A stretch of 64,000 bases of DNA from Motacilla alba alba (Eukaryota > Chordata > Aves > Passeriformes > Motacillidae), in contig NC_052017.1 in the NCBI RefSeq assembly GCF_015832195.1, positions 13,468,790 through 13,532,789 of the forward strand, in the 5' to 3' direction. A program made the position numbers and the translations under genes. Under the pieces are notes generated by a model. That model was given only the letters and a program-made list of their open reading frames with translations, was not told the DNA's origin and made no database searches. Shown here piece after piece: positions 1 to 18,241 of the stretch. Every line of letters begins with the position of its first letter. The stretch's first letter is position 1.

Positions 1-3826
<3,826 letters not shown>

Positions 3827-6800
3827 TAGGTACTTTGCAATCAAATGTAGAATGAATTAGAAAAGAAGTTTCTTCTTCTAATTACTCATTATATTGTTAA
3901 TTCTTGCTGAGGCCATATTTTACTATACAAATCCACATGCTATGTATATAGGCTGATCTCTCAATTTTTGAACCTATGGGTGGTGTCATAAAAGGGAAGC
4001 AGCTCAGAATGATAGAGAAGAAGATGGCTGGCAGGCCAAAGGAAAGGAAAGACAAAGGAAAAAGTAATTTTAAGCCACACTCTGCTTGGTTTTGAAACAG
4101 TCTTTGGTGATGTCTAAGTAATGTGCATATCCTTTGACGACTCAAAACATTTGGGGTTTTGTTTTATTTTTCTTCTTTAATACGGTACCCAAAGCTTATG
4201 GGTTGCTAAATGAATGTTTTTCTTTGCTTTACTATTAAGACTACTGGTGTCAAGGAGGCATGATGTGAAAGAGATTAATCAGATTGAGACTGAGAAACAG
4301 CATGCTTCTCTCAAGGAAGGCAAGATCTAAGGTTGTGTGCTCTGAGAATCCATAGAGAATGGGTCAGTGAAAGAAAGAACTCAAACACTGAGTTCTTTTT
4401 AAAGGAGTCATCTCCCCAGCAGACATATATGATCTGAAGGGAGCACACTGCTGAGGTACACCCTGCTGTTGTGGGTAAATGTTGTAACATGACAAACATA
4501 TTTGATCACTTGTGGAAAGGGGTGAGAGAACAAGAAAACCAGTCCTTCTTTTAGCCAGATAGAGTAATTAAACACATTTCAAAGAAAAAGCAATATTACA
4601 GCAGTGTTTGTTTTGTTATTTAAAGCGAGGTACTGGTATTATTTTAATTATTTGTTAATGATTGTGCTCTGAAAGCGTATAAGGGGAGCTTCAGTTAACT
4701 TTCATCCCATTACTTTCTTTATCCTTTAAAATATTAGTTTAACGTGTTGTAACTGCACAGGTTCTTGAGAATTGTTCTGTGACTGAGAATCACATTACAA
4801 GAGTAGTAAGAAGAAAAAATGGTTAATTAGGAAAAAAAAGTAGTTAATTAGAAAATATTGTTTTGAAATCTGCTTTAGAAAACACTAAATAATACCAGGC
4901 TCTTCCACAGTGTATGCCATAGAAGAGAAGAAGAATTATAGGAGATAGTCTCACATGTCAGGTAGGAAGTGAGTCCTTCAGCCTGTGAAGCCCACGGGGA
5001 TGCCCTCATCCTCTGGATATTTGCCTGCCTCAATTCAGGACTGGAGCAGAGCATTGCACCCCACTCTGGGAGAGTGTGGAAGGCAGGAGATGTGAAATGC
5101 TGAGTGGATCTTTTCTGCTCTCTGTCATTTTTAAACAGCAGAAATTACAGGTAAAATTGAAGCACAATGTGCATGATAAATTCTATAGGCTGTAAGTAGT
5201 AGCATCAAACAACCTTGATTGTTGTCTTGTGAGTTCAGTCAGAAAGTGTTTAGAGCATCTAGAAAGCTTGGGCAGTTCCATGGGCCAGGCAAGCACCTTT
5301 TCGGTGTGCTTGATATAACACTTCTGAAATCTCTAATTTGGAAACAACACTGATTTGAGTGATAGGATGATCCAATGCTTTGTTGTTTGCTCTTCATAAC
5401 AGTCAACATTTTCTTGAGGTTTTTTTCCTTCACTACCATTTCTGAGTGAACTTTACTTTTCAGTCTCCTCTTAATTAATGTGAGAGCAGTGCTATGCGGA
5501 TATAGCTGACTCCTCCTGGATCTGTAAATTAGCTTGCACCTTGTCAGCCCACACAGGAGAGGTGTTCCTGGCAAGCAAGAAAATGCTGATTGAGAGAATT
5601 AAGCATTATGCCTCATTTCCATTTGGTGCTTGATATGCTTTGTTGACAGGCTTCTCAATGATGTTTGAGAGATGGGCTTTGTTATGTCTGCAAAATAAGC
5701 TACTACTTCTACCTATAACATGTTTTGTTTTTCTGTACATTTGACATCTATCATAGATTTCAAGTAATCACTGAAAGAAGTTTTGTGATAGAAAATAATG
5801 ATGACAGTAACATTTAAAATTCAAACCAGGACCAAAGCATAATTGGATGTTTTAGTTCTGTACAAAGTTGTAATTTCTTTGTCGCTCTTTTTCTTTTCTC
5901 CTTTTTCACTTTTTTCTTCCTTTTCAGTGCTCTAATCTTTAAATAATCTTTCTTCATTAGGTTGTATGGTCAAAAACACTTGTGGCATGAAGTTGCTATT
6001 AACTGACACTTTATTCCAATGTCTGTATTTAGCCAAAAGGCTTTTCGTTACCTATATGCAAACTGGCATCTCATAAAGAAGAGTCTGTGTGATGTATAAA
6101 AATAAGTCTCCTTGTGTTCAGTAAAAATCTTGGGATTTGCTGCTGGAATCTTCATTAAACTCTACTGTGAGATGGAAAGTCCCACTAGAGAATCCTAAGT
6201 TACCTTTATCCTTCAGCATCTAGTCATCATTTCCAAGAAATCCCTGGATGATTCAGATAAGAAGTCAAAATCATACGTAAATCTTCTAAACACCTCCATT
6301 GTTTTACTGCTTGTGTCAAGCGTAGTAAAGAGGATTGACATAACCTTGGCGGAGAGCTGCAAACTGCAAAACTGCAAAACTGTGTGGCTCTGACACACAC
6401 AACTCCTGTTATCTTCAGAGAACCTTTGCTGGCATTGGGCTGTGGACAAGCTGGAAGTTCACCTTCTGACTGTGACATAAATCTTTCTGAGCATATGTGT
6501 ATTTCAAATCGACACTTCAGGACACAATGGATCATTTAATTATGCCATTCGGCTGAGAAGCCTCCTCTCACAGATGAAAATAGGACAGAAGTTAGCCTAG
6601 AAAAGTGGTGAGCAGAAATACTGGTCTATTGGAGGAGAGGCAGGTGCTGCAGTGCTTTGCATAACCCTGTATCTATTTGTTTTATCTGAGTAATGGAATC
6701 ATTCTTTGTCACTGTGAGATTTTCTGAAAAATCCCTCGGAAAAGAAATGCAAACAATAACTATCTGCTGCTGTGCAATATGGCAGGTGCATCTTTGATTG

Positions 6801-8479
6801 GTCTCATGTGAATTGTTTTTTCTTAGTGACCAATCACAGCCAGCTATGTCAAGGCTCTGAGCAGTCACAAGTTTTCGTTATTCATTCTTCCTTCCTTTCT
6901 AGCTTTCTGATGTATCCTTTCTCTCTATACTTTAGTGTAGTTTTAGTATGGCATTTCTAATATAATATAATATCATAATAAATCAGCCTTCTGAAACATG
7001 GAGTTAAGATTCTCATCTCTTTCCCCATCTTGGGGACCCACAAACACCACCACGATTCTTGTCTTAGCCATTCAACAGGGTCATGTGCCAAATCCTGTGG
7101 CCTGTGAAATGCTGTGCAGTTCCTCCTTCTCCAGTTACAGGGTGCCTGGATGGCCACTGCCAGCTGAGCAAGTAGCTTTTGTGAAGCTGATAGGAAGTTC
7201 TGCTAGTTTTTCTGTTTCACTGCTGAGAAGCCTTCAGTGGATGTATGTGTTGACATCAGAAGTTTATAAAAGCCTGCATGCTTCACCAAATGCAATATGA
7301 AATATGTTTACTCATTTTGAGTCCGATTTTATTTTTAAGTAGAGATTTTGTTTCTTGATAAAAATTAACCTGACAAAAACAATCAATAGTTGAAGAAGTT
7401 ATTATAGTGCTGCCTTAAGAAAGAGTCTTCACAGTTTCAAAGAATGTGCCTGTAATTAGTGCTGATAGATGTACATTAATTTAATGGGTCTCTGTGCTGT
7501 GCAACTCTTTGACCTTCCCCTCCTGGGAGAGAAAAATGGTATATGGTGCATTTTTTCCCCTTCCTTTTGCCCCTACTGTGTACAGAATATTTTTATGTAA
7601 GTGGATCCCCGTAGGGTATGAGAGAGGAAGATTTGAGATGTTATATTTGAAGGTTTTGATGATGATGAAATGGCACATCTGCTGTGGTGCTGCTGATCAC
7701 TTACAATCCCTTTACTTAATTCATGCTTCTTCCCAGTGTGCAAGCTTGGATACAGTTGTTGGATGGGTGACTGAACTGATGATGTAAAATATGTCCAGCA
7801 AGTGGTCAGTCTCAGGACAGGATGTGTCTGAGGAAGAACATCTTTAGGTGAAAATGAACCTCCAAGACACTGAGAATAATGAGGAGAAAGAAGCAGCTTT
7901 GGGTTTCCAAAGGCAGGAAAGGGAATAGTAGGGAGGCCAAGCTAGCTAGTCATGTCTTGCTGAAAATATCTAGGGACAGTCATTGCCTGATAAACAGCCC
8001 CAAACCTACTGAAACAATTAACCCTTGGTATGATTGGAGAAAAGTGGCTTTGAAAATTCATATGGTATGTTTAGATTTGTGTGGGGAGCAGATGATGAGA
8101 ACAGAAGATGGGGGATATGACTTGTATTTTAACCTGGGGTTTAAGCAAGAAATATCTGCATCAGTTTTTGGGGGTCATTTATGGAATAGATGTAATGCAA
8201 TTTGAAGCATCTGTGGATAAATATGTTATATTAAATAAATTTTCTACCTTAGGAATTAGTACCTGAGTCCCACATAAACTTGACTTTTCAATGGAGAACA
8301 TAAGCACTGTGTATTGAGCTTCTCAGAGCAAGACTGTATGCTCAAAATTAATCACGTGCATAGATGATTTTTGTATTGGAAGTTGCATATTTTAAGATCT
8401 GGCCTGTAATGTTGATGGAGATGTACCATAACGTATGGTAGCTGATCTTTAATTCCCATTTTAAGTGTAGCACATAGGT

Positions 8480-8580
8480 GGCTAAATCAATGCACTGAAT
8501 AACCAATGCAAATGTAATTTCCCCAGATTACCATTAAAATCTAATCCTAATTAGATTTAATTACATTTAAAGTGATTACT
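8480..8580. promoter_or_regulatory. possible conserved enhancer core: octamer plus homeodomain sites
   Basis: A perfect octamer ATGCAAAT (8506-8513) lies next to a dense run of TAAT/ATTA sites. Within it sits an inverted repeat, AAATCTAAT (8537-8545) and ATTAGATTT (8550-8558), around a 4-nt spacer. Such POU/homeodomain clusters are typical of conserved non-coding elements in introns of developmental genes. AT-rich DNA yields TAAT by chance, so function is inferred only. Confidence 0.25.
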
Positions 8581-11500
8581 GGGAGCCTTGCAGTGTTGCA
8601 TCTTCCAGTTCTATGAGAGGAAATAGATAATTCAGTTGGCAACCTTGTTTAGCTGAAATCAGATATACTGCTGGCTATTTTTTTCCCCCACACAGCTGTT
8701 TCCAAGGTGCACTGGACATGTCCAGATTTATAAACATACTATTTGTAGCTCTGAATTACACATTTCAACCACATGAGCTATCTGAGACCACTGACTAGGC
8801 ATTTGGGAGAATAACCCATGTGGATTACTGTTGCTTGTTACATGACTTCCTTGTGTTGCCTATTCTGGTTTTCATTTACGTTTTCTCATTGTAATGTCTG
8901 AGAGGAGATGAAAAGCAACTCACAAAGGTTATACCACTGATTTAGTAATAACCTTCTTTCTCTTTCATTTAATAGCAATCTTCAGACTTTTAACTGAGCA
9001 CAATAACTAAAACATGTCAGAGTTGTGTAAAATACTGTTGAATTATATCCTCATCAGCAGGACTGGCAAATACTTCAAACTTGATAAAACAAAAATCTGT
9101 GGTCTGATTACTATCATTCAGTAGTTTAAGAAGCAGCAATAATGACATTTTCCTTGGAAGCATGACTAATAGGACTTTGTATTGGTGAATGACACTTACT
9201 GATATATGGACTTAATAGAAAACATGGAATGAGCTCTGAAAGTTAAAGTTTTTTTTCCTTGAGTGCTCATGGAACAAAACACGATAAATCTTGAGCCTCG
9301 GAACACAGAGGAGGAGGTTAGTGCTTAAACACCCGTCAGCTGCATCGTTTCAAACTTGGAAGCTCACTGTATGCACACTGAGTTGTGCCTGGGTTTGCTA
9401 ATGCTCATAGGAGAACGTTGCCAACAGCTTGTGCTGCTTGTGCTGAGACTTTCATCAGAAACGCTGAGCTGAGTCGTTGGTCAGGTAAATGGAATCTGGG
9501 GCCATTTGTGCTCCAGTTTTTGCCTGCTGCTATTACAAGCCAGATGGCACAACTGTCATTAAGTCCACATCTGCTTCCCCCCTTGTGCCACCAGCTAGAA
9601 AACACATGGCCTACTGTAATCCTGGATGCAGGGCCTAAGCAGGATATCCTCTCCCTTTAGAGGAGGAGCACCGACCTCATCCTGTCTGCAAGTTGGATGC
9701 TGTTGATGCACCTTTTCTGTGCTCCTCTGGGCTACTACTGATCCATTTTCAAGGTTTCAGCTGGCTGTTGGGACACACAGCATCAGAAAGGCTTTTCAAA
9801 TTAAATCAGCCATGCAGCAAATTGTCATCTTTGATGCAGACGATTACCCAGGACTCTTACAAGGGTCTTTCAAAGCATTTTCATATTCTTCACTTCCTTC
9901 TTTCCAATTAAAACTAAATAAGGGACTGAAAGAGATAAGCTTGGTTGGAAATAACTTTTCTTTTTTGGAAAGATAAGCAGTGCTCCTTCCTTTCTCTGTG
10001 CATTTCTGTGCTGTCCTGTTGCCTGCTGCTCAGTGGAGGCAGTTGCTTTGAGGAGAGGTGTGTTTCATTGCCTGCAGCCCCGAGCACACCCGCTTTAGAC
10101 TAAGATGTCATTGGGGCAGGGGGTAGTGGAATGGCAAATTTATGTTTCTAAACTAAACAAGTTCACATAATCTGTTAGGGATTTAAGGAATGCGGCTTCA
10201 TGAAGTGGTTAGTCAACTCTGTGACTTTTAAACGAAACACAGAAAGCAGTGGTATGCAATTGTGCAAAGGAGATTTGAAGTGGGAGATGAACATAATCGT
10301 ATGTGGCTTTCTGGTTTTGTCACTCTGACAGAAAGCAGGGATTTTGGTCTATGTGTTCTTTACTCTGGATTTTCCCAGAGTAAATGTTGAACTTATAAAT
10401 CTGATGGTGGTATAGTGTATGGGGGTTTGGTTGTTTTGGTTTTGTTTGTTTGTTTTTTTTTTTAATTTCAATAGAATCAGGGCTCTTGTTTCTAACATCC
10501 AGAAGTAAGTGTCAGGATGACTTGTTACTAGAGATGAGTTCATAGTGGCTGCTAACATATTCTCCCAGTGTTCTTCCTTTGCTTGTCAGTGACTTTAAAT
10601 AGAGAACCTTTGACACCTTCAGCACTGTCTTTGCCTGCAAAGCAAGCGAGGGAGGCAGGCAGGGTGACAGCTGAGCCCTCCGCCATCCTGCCCGGCGTTC
10701 TGCACACTTCTCTTCCAGGCCTGCTGGATGAATATAGAACACAAGTGTCAAGGATGACACCTTCTTTATAATCTCTGCAAAGCCAGCCTTTTCAGGGAAG
10801 AATTTGTTGACAGTTCAGAGATTCAAAGTCAATTTCAGTTTAAGCTCATATAGAAATAGGATTTTTTCTTCCACCTCATGTGATAATTGAAGACTAAGCA
10901 GGCAGTGCCCTAGTCCATAACAAAGCATCATAAATAAATACTGTCTTGAGACATGAAGTGTTTGTTAGGTGAAAAGCTCTACTAATGACACTTGTTTTGT
11001 TATCTCTTGGAAAGCTTCTTTAGAGGTTTAATTCACTACTGATAGGACCTGTACATTGGTATATATTGTGGATGTTATAGATTATGTTTTTAAAGCGGAG
11101 TTATTTTTGAAAATCCGTTTTAAAAACAGGAATAGGAATGTTGACTTAGAGGAAAATGAATGCAACTTAATATAGTTTTGTGTCTGGGATGACATAGGTG
11201 GTTAAGTCACATTTTCTTAAGGTACTGAAGTTGGCAGCTGCAGGACAGCTGATCCTTTTTCTAAAAGGCAAAGCTCCAGCTTACTACTGCATTTCAGTTC
11301 CCAGGAGCAGTGATCTGTATTTGTGCTGTGTTGGCAGGCTGATGCCTCCTGTTAAGATGTTAACTTGTCCTACTATTGTGCAAAGAAATAGTCATTAAAA
11401 GATGTAGTTATGCAATCCTTCAGTGAAAAGGGCAAAATGGGATTTAACCAGTGCATAATTTCTGGAATAGAATACACTGGCACAGAAATAGTTGGTGAGC

Positions 11501-11859
11501 ACCTGTGTTGCCCTGAATGCAGTAGGAAAATAGTAGGTATTAGGCTTTCAGAGGCCTTATTTAGGCTTTTAAATGGTTGCTTCAGTAAAAGAAGATGAAC
11601 ACAAGTTTTGTAGAAAGAATAAGAGAGAGGGAAATGCTAGAAACACAGTGACAATGGGGTATAGAAGCAATATTTCCCCCACTTTGAATCTGTTGATGAC
11701 TTCTAGAGGAAAAAAAATAATTATAAGGAACTGAAGAGATATTCAAAGTACTGCACTCTCAGTGATTTGAGCAAGAAAGGTTTTCTGCTTGGTTCATCTC
11801 CTACTCACAGCAGCCCAGCTTCAACTTTTCATCAGCTGAGTGTCGTGGCCAGTTTATTT

Positions 11860-11957
11860 TCGAATATCTCCAAGGATGGGGAGTCAGCAGCCTCTTTCAG
11901 CAGCCTGTTCCAATGCTTAACCACTCTCCTGGTGAAAAGTATTTGTCCTTGGTAAGA
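11860..11957 (-). mobile_element. CR1 LINE fragment
   Basis: The + strand reads CGAATATCTCCAAGGATGGG, then AGCAGCCTGTTCCAATGCTT and CTCCTGGTGAAAAGTATTTG, which is the reverse complement of the CR1 3' region used throughout bird genomes. The element therefore lies on the minus strand. It lacks the ATTCTATGA tail repeats and any open reading frame, so it is a short, diverged, dead fragment. Confidence 0.8.
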
Positions 11958-14900
11958 TAGGAATAAGAGACACTGAATAATTGCTGGTACAAAAAATGTG
12001 AATCAATCAGCATGTATTTAAGCTTCTCATGAATCAAGAACATGTGGGTGTACAATAAGATTTTAATGCAAAATATTGACATTTTAAGGGACCTTTGTGA
12101 TACAGTGTTACCCTCAGGGACTGCTGCCCTCACAGGACCCCAAGAGAATAGGAAGTAACATACCCAAGCCTGTATTTGAGACTCCTTACATTCATGACAT
12201 GCTAAATGTTAAGGAATAATTTATCTATAAAGAGGGTATGTTTGTTTTTTTTTTTCATTATGCTTCCATGCATCTTACTCCAAATTGTCTTGGACTGGCA
12301 ACTATTAAGATACTGAGCTGATAGTCTGATGGGGTAATAGTATCTTATATGATCCACTGAGCTAGAAAAGGTGGTTATTTTCTGTGGAACTGAGGAAGAA
12401 ACAGTTGACAGAAATTTTTCTTTCTACTATTTCATGCTGCACCGGAAAATGTCACCTGTTTTTTGTTAAATATCTAAAATTAGTGTTGTATTAATGCTGA
12501 TACTTCCCATTTTCATCCCAAAGTACATATATCAAGTAAAACCTCGGGCATTTGTAGTTCAGCCAGTCATAAAAGGAGGAAGTTTATTTTACTTTTGGAG
12601 AGGGAGAAAAAGTTCTTTTTAATTCCACACATGTTTGGTTGATTCCTTAGGATTTAATGTAAAAGCATAAGAATTTGGTCCCACAAGAGTTAAATGATAC
12701 CCAGGAAGTCCCTGTATCCCAGTACTTTGACACTGAGCAGTTGTAGCTCCCAAGGCTGGGATACCAGAACTGAGTGGCCAGGTCTTCCCAGGTCTCTCTT
12801 CCAGACTTCAGTGATCTGTAGCTCGGGGGTTTCTTGAGACACTGCCTTTGTGCTCAAGTACAAAATACAATGTGTACACATATTCTGCTCTGGGCAATTT
12901 GTCCTGGTACTGATAATTTGGGGTATATTTACCTAATTCCCAAATACTACAAAATTTGAAGTATGCCATATACAAAAATGTCTTTTAGAGATTGTGTAAA
13001 TACTTTTGTTTCAAGGAGCTGCTTTTGCATTTCAAGTGCACAGAGCTGATTGCAGTGCACTGCAGTAGATCTGACTCATTATGTCAGCATTTTATAGCAC
13101 TCAGGTAAGCATGTTTACAGAGTAGCAGTAAACCTTTTTGATGTGTAATAACATTTCAGTAGTTAATATAGCGTTCCACCGTGTATTAAATTTTACCACT
13201 TCTGGGCACACTTACAATAAGCAGAAGTGCAAGAAAGGGCTGTAGATGTTTATAAAATAGACCCTACTGGAATGAATTCAAGAACTAGTTTTACAGTGTA
13301 TGTTTGGTCTAGCTGATGATGTGGTTAACAGTAAATTTTGAAATGTTTGCTTTTGCAGAAGATAAATTCTTAGTTTCTACAAATGTTAACACTTTTTTCA
13401 GGACTTTGTTGCTATCAGTCTTGTAGCTCCTAGTCCAAAAAGGAAAAAGAACATCGTATAGTTCCATGAAACTACTTGGTGAACTTGACTAATTTCAGTA
13501 AATATAACAGCATACTACTGGTTGGCTGTTTTAAAGAGTTTGTATTTAATGCTGAAAGTAGGTTGAAAATGCTGTATTGGTAGAGAAATTCTCTGTTATA
13601 AGTAACTAGTTCAGTCAATGTTAACTGACTATTAACTTCATAGATTTAGCTTGTCAATGAAATCTGCATAGTTGGTCCTGATGTTTTTTGGGCTTGCAGT
13701 GCAAAAACTCTTGGAGTTTGGCAAGCTGCTTAAACTTTCAAGAGCAGCTATTTTCTCATTTTAAAAATTGGATAGTACCTTGTTCTTGCTAGTGTCTCCA
13801 GGGGTTTTAATGTCCTGTGATGTTTCCTGTACTGTATAAATATGAAATATATGTATGCTAAAAATATGTGCTAGAGCTCCCCGATACTGTTGAGTGTAGT
13901 TTGAAGGTGGAAGAATGCTGGATGGATGTTGGATAGATGAGTCACTGAAGATGTATGTAGTTTCCTTTTTCATGCTATGCTATTATAAGTACTGCTTGGT
14001 AAAAAAAAATGACAATTTAGTTTATGGATTAGCTTTAAAAGATATGAAAAATAAGATTAAATAATAAAAAATGCATCTAGAATTTTGTCTTTATCAGCAA
14101 TTTTCAGTACCACAATAATAAAAGTAGTATATTTTTATACCAATTGCAAGTGCCTCTGGCATATTCAACACCAGGTGTGTTTAGTATGCAAGCTGAACTG
14201 CTATTACACATTTCAACAGCAGCATACCACAAAGAAATCTCAAATATTTCACAATGTTGTTATAGATGCTATCATTGTCTCTAACACATAGTGCTAAAAT
14301 CCTGAAATTCAGAGCACAACATGCTGGCACAAGCAGGAGTTTCAGATGTAGTGTGACAATTAAAGTATTTTTTTTCTCTGATGTTGCTGAGCAGGTAATG
14401 ATACCTACAGTATTATAATCTGTAACCATTAGGATTCCTGGTATCATCTGTAGAGCTCCAAATACTTTGCTAGTTCTATTTGCTTTTTATAACCCCAAAG
14501 GAAGAAAACTGCTTGTGTAAGTTAAAGGAAATGTGAAGAATCAGTGCCATTTTCATTGTTGAAGGGTTTTTTTTTTTTCAATATTTATTTTAGGCTATAT
14601 ATTCAGAAGAAATAGTCAAATGGCAGTGATAATTGCTGTAGACTGTGTGCAACACTGAGCGTGAGCAGAGCTGTTATCCTTTCAAGAACATCTCAAGAGC
14701 CAGATACCTTTGAAGTCAAGTCTGGGTTTATTTTAAACATCATCTCTCTGGGTTTCTAAATAAATTCAGGCCTAATAGTGTAGAAATGAGAACAAAAATG
14801 TCAGTGTGTATGGGGCTGGTCCAAGTCTGAAATTTTCTGTGCTAGGAGCTTATGTATATGAGTTGGAAAAAAATACCAAACTAAACCTAATGAAAAACAA

Positions 14901-15500
14901 ACCCCCCCAACTCACCACCCCACATCTCTTGCCTGTACTTAGTCCTGAGCAACTCCTGCTTTGTACATCTTTTGAATCTGAAAAAATCTCAGCTCCCAGC
15001 TTGGCCCTAAAATAACCAGCAGTGTAAATCACTATTGATATAGTTATTTCAACTGCTTTCAAATTCTTACCATGAAGACAGCTCAAGCTCTGACTGCTGG
15101 CAGCTACAGGATCCCAGGCATCTCCTGGGCTCCAGGTAGCTCTGGGCAAGCCCTGGAAGCAGCTGCTGCAGGGAGTTGCTGTCAGACTGCTGTCCCAGCA
15201 ATGATTCACCTGAGTTTTATTGCATGTGCTCCAGAGATAGTTTGTTCTGGTGCTGCAGAGCCTTGCTCTTCATTCTCCACCCAGAAGATACAGCATGCAG
15301 AAACAAAATTTTCCCGCTGCAGGGTATATCAGCGGATAGAAGAGAGAGAGGTATGTGAAACCAGCAGTGGCATATTAATATTTATTACCCAGAGCCTTGG
15401 TTCAGGCTAAGTCCCTGTGCCATAGCCCTATCTTTGTAGCAATCTTTCAAAATAATGTGCCTGTTATCTTTTTCTCTCTGCTTTCTATGATAATGTGGAT

Positions 15501-15630
15501 TCATAGAATCACAGAATGGTTTAAGTTGGAAGACCATCTAGTTCTAATAGAACCCCAAATGAGTGGGAATATCTTCCACTAGATCAGGTTGCTCAAAATC
15601 CCATCCAACCTGGTCTTGAAGACTTCAAGG
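15501..15630 (-). mobile_element. CR1 LINE 3'-end fragment
   Basis: Begins TCATAGAATCACAGAATGGT, the reverse complement of the CR1 3' terminal octamer-type repeat, and continues through AAGTTGGAAGACCATCTAGT, CCACTAGATCAGGTTGCTCA and CATCCAACCTGGTCTTGAAG, in the expected consensus order. The element is on the minus strand with its 3' end at 15501, and is truncated after about 130 bp, as most CR1 copies are. Confidence 0.9.
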
Positions 15631-18220
15631 GCACTCAAATGAATTGTGTTCTAGGATACCTTGTAAAGGTGTCCTGTTGGCATTATTAAGTTGGTTATAG
15701 AATTAAACTATATTTTAGCCACAAGGAGACTTGAGTGGCACTGTGAAACCCAGAATGAGACAGGATTCCCTGAACTGTAACCCACAGCCATCAGCACTAG
15801 GGTGCTACAGCTCAGTGAGGGGAAATGCTTTTTGGTATTGTAGAGAATGACAGCTGCACACTTGTCTGTTTTTAGGAATCTTTTGTTTAGACTTGCCGCA
15901 CAAGTCCTACAGTGTTGACTGTGGTCTTCTGCTGGAAATTGTCTGTGGCTTCTTTACCTTCTGTAAGTGCAGATATGCGAATGAGGCTAAAGATACAGAG
16001 ACATCACCTATTGCTTAATTTACCCTGCAGAGGTTATTTTCTAGGAGGTGTGTATCAACAAAGATCTCTAGTAACTGACGGAAAAAGTGCTGACTCGTGT
16101 TTTAACATTTCTAGGTAATGAGATCTGTAGGGAAAATTTAATCTTTGGAAGGTTCTGGATGAACTGCAACTAGTTTGATTAACTTTTTTGTGTCTAAGTT
16201 AACTTTTGCTGATTTTATACAGTTTAATTGCATGACTGCAAGACTTAAGTTCTTGGAATAATATAACTGCAATTTCCTGGTCTAACTATCTTTTTTATTA
16301 CATTTTTCTCTAATTTTTCTGCTGTTGCATGTGCTTAGTAAGCATTTCTAGTGATTTTCATGTTGTAGCTCATGTTCACCTATGGCAGGCCTATTAAGCA
16401 AAGTGTTTAGGTTGTAAAGTGGAGCTGTGATGCCTCTTGGTATTACTAAGGGTTTTTTTTTTCTTTTTCTGGCAGGAAAGTCTTGAAGCAAATTTCCCTT
16501 GCAACTTTTTCTTTTTATTCTCTTTTTCTTTGGCCATCTCTTGAGTGCCAGTAAAATGGGTGGGTTTTCTATGTTTCATTAGCATTTCTTATAAGGTCTG
16601 CCTTTAGACCAGTACCCATTTTCTAAATTGTACTTCTGTAGGGCTGCAAAAAATCATGGTAACCAGATGCAGTATTTTTTCTCTGGCCTGGAAAAGTGTT
16701 AGATTTAACAAAAGAAGCTAATAAAAATGTTCAAATTGACCCTTCTCATCATTTGGACTTCTTGGAGCTCAATCAATCACTCATTATTATCAGAGTTATT
16801 CACACAGAGGCAGAAGTGCTAGTGTTTCTCATAATCAGCCCTTGAGCCAGACATAATTTGCAATTTGAAGCATTGTATTTGGAAACAATAATGCATTAAA
16901 ATGAACAGAGCAGGAATTAGAAGTATAGTTGTGAAGAGAACACATTGCTGAGTAGCCATGGTTTAAACGCTGTCTCTAAGGATCCTTAGTGGACACCAGT
17001 AATTAGAGGCACACAATGTAGCATTGTTCCTACAAAAAATGGGTCCACAATTTTTAAACTCCTCTGTGGGGCGTGACAACTGCAGCAGCAGAGGTTGCCC
17101 ACCTTGCTGCGTGGCTGCAGGGCAGCTGTGGGAAGGTGGGGAGTGCTGGGGTAAAGTGGTGGCACCTGTTTGGCACAGTGTGAGCCAGAGATGGGGGGCT
17201 AAACCTGGCACCCAGTAGCACTGGGATGTAGGATTTTACTTCTTCATAGAAAAATTGCTTGTGTTATAGAAGAATGACTTCCTTGTACTTTAGACTGTCA
17301 GGAACTTATTAATAGTGGCAGCGGTTGCTACTGAGAATTTGGGGATTTTTTTGTTATCCCAATTATGTATTGCAAAGTAGAGAGTTGTATGTGTGTTTTT
17401 ATGTATGCAGTCTTTGAGTTAACATACTGCAGGCCTTCACTCAGGCTTTTTCAGGAGCCTGCTCTTTACTCTTTAAGTGAGGCTTTATTTTGTTTTTTGC
17501 AATGTGTATTTACAGTCTTTCAATTACTGTTTAGTATCTTACTGCCCAGTGTTGCATTTTAGAACAGGGCACTGCAGTCTTGAAGGGCACATTCTGTGTG
17601 AGAGGGGTGACAGGAGAATTTTTAAGTACATTAAATCACAGTAGAAAAGGATACGTTGCTGATTGAGATTATATATTTATAAAATACATATAAAATACTG
17701 AATTAGTTTGGTTGGGTTTGAGCTGCTTTCTTCAATGACAAGTAGCACACCGTTTATCAAATTTAAGCTTGGGGCAAGTAACTGTGGTCAATAACTACTG
17801 TCTTTTTTGAATACTTACATTTAAGAGCTTTGGTCACAAACTTTAAAATGCTTAGACTGTTATGAAATGTCCATTAAAATGTCATGTACTACTTCTGTGG
17901 TTGCTCCCATCACTGATGACTGTTAACAAAACTGTACCTAAGAAGAAGATTTTTTTTTATGTTCCTGACTCCTTCAGGGATACCACAATCCCCAGTTTTA
18001 ACAGGTTTTGTCTGACCACCATGAATATGAATTATTTATGGTGACTTTTACTACATTGTGGTGTTGTTTACTGAGGAGATTTGGACACCTCTGCTGTCTT
18101 GCTGCCTTCTTTCCAATAGAGTCATTGTCAAATTTTTGATACTTTCTTTGAACTTCTCAGCCTGCTTTTCAACTACAGTAGTTTCAAGTAGTTAGGGCTT
18201 TTTTTCTGATTTCTTGTGCT

Positions 18221-18241
18221 TTATTTATTTATTTATTTATT
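18221..18241. repeat. (TTTA)n microsatellite
   Basis: Five perfect copies of a 4-bp TTTA unit in a T-rich neighbourhood. Confidence 0.9.

Noticed and set aside
5239..5574. 111-codon minus-strand open frame
   Set aside because: Composition is ordinary, no domain or repeat family recognised, no supporting signals.
6213..6535. Two overlapping minus-strand open frames with protein-like endings
   Set aside because: Neither frame matches anything I know and neither has splice or promoter context; too short to support a pseudogene call.
7879..8205. 108-codon + strand open frame
   Set aside because: No recognisable domain and no splice acceptor or donor in PARD3 phase.
15072..15410. 112-codon + strand open frame in a GC-richer patch
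   Set aside because: Ala/Ser/Gly-rich, overlapped by a minus-strand frame of similar length, no family recognised.
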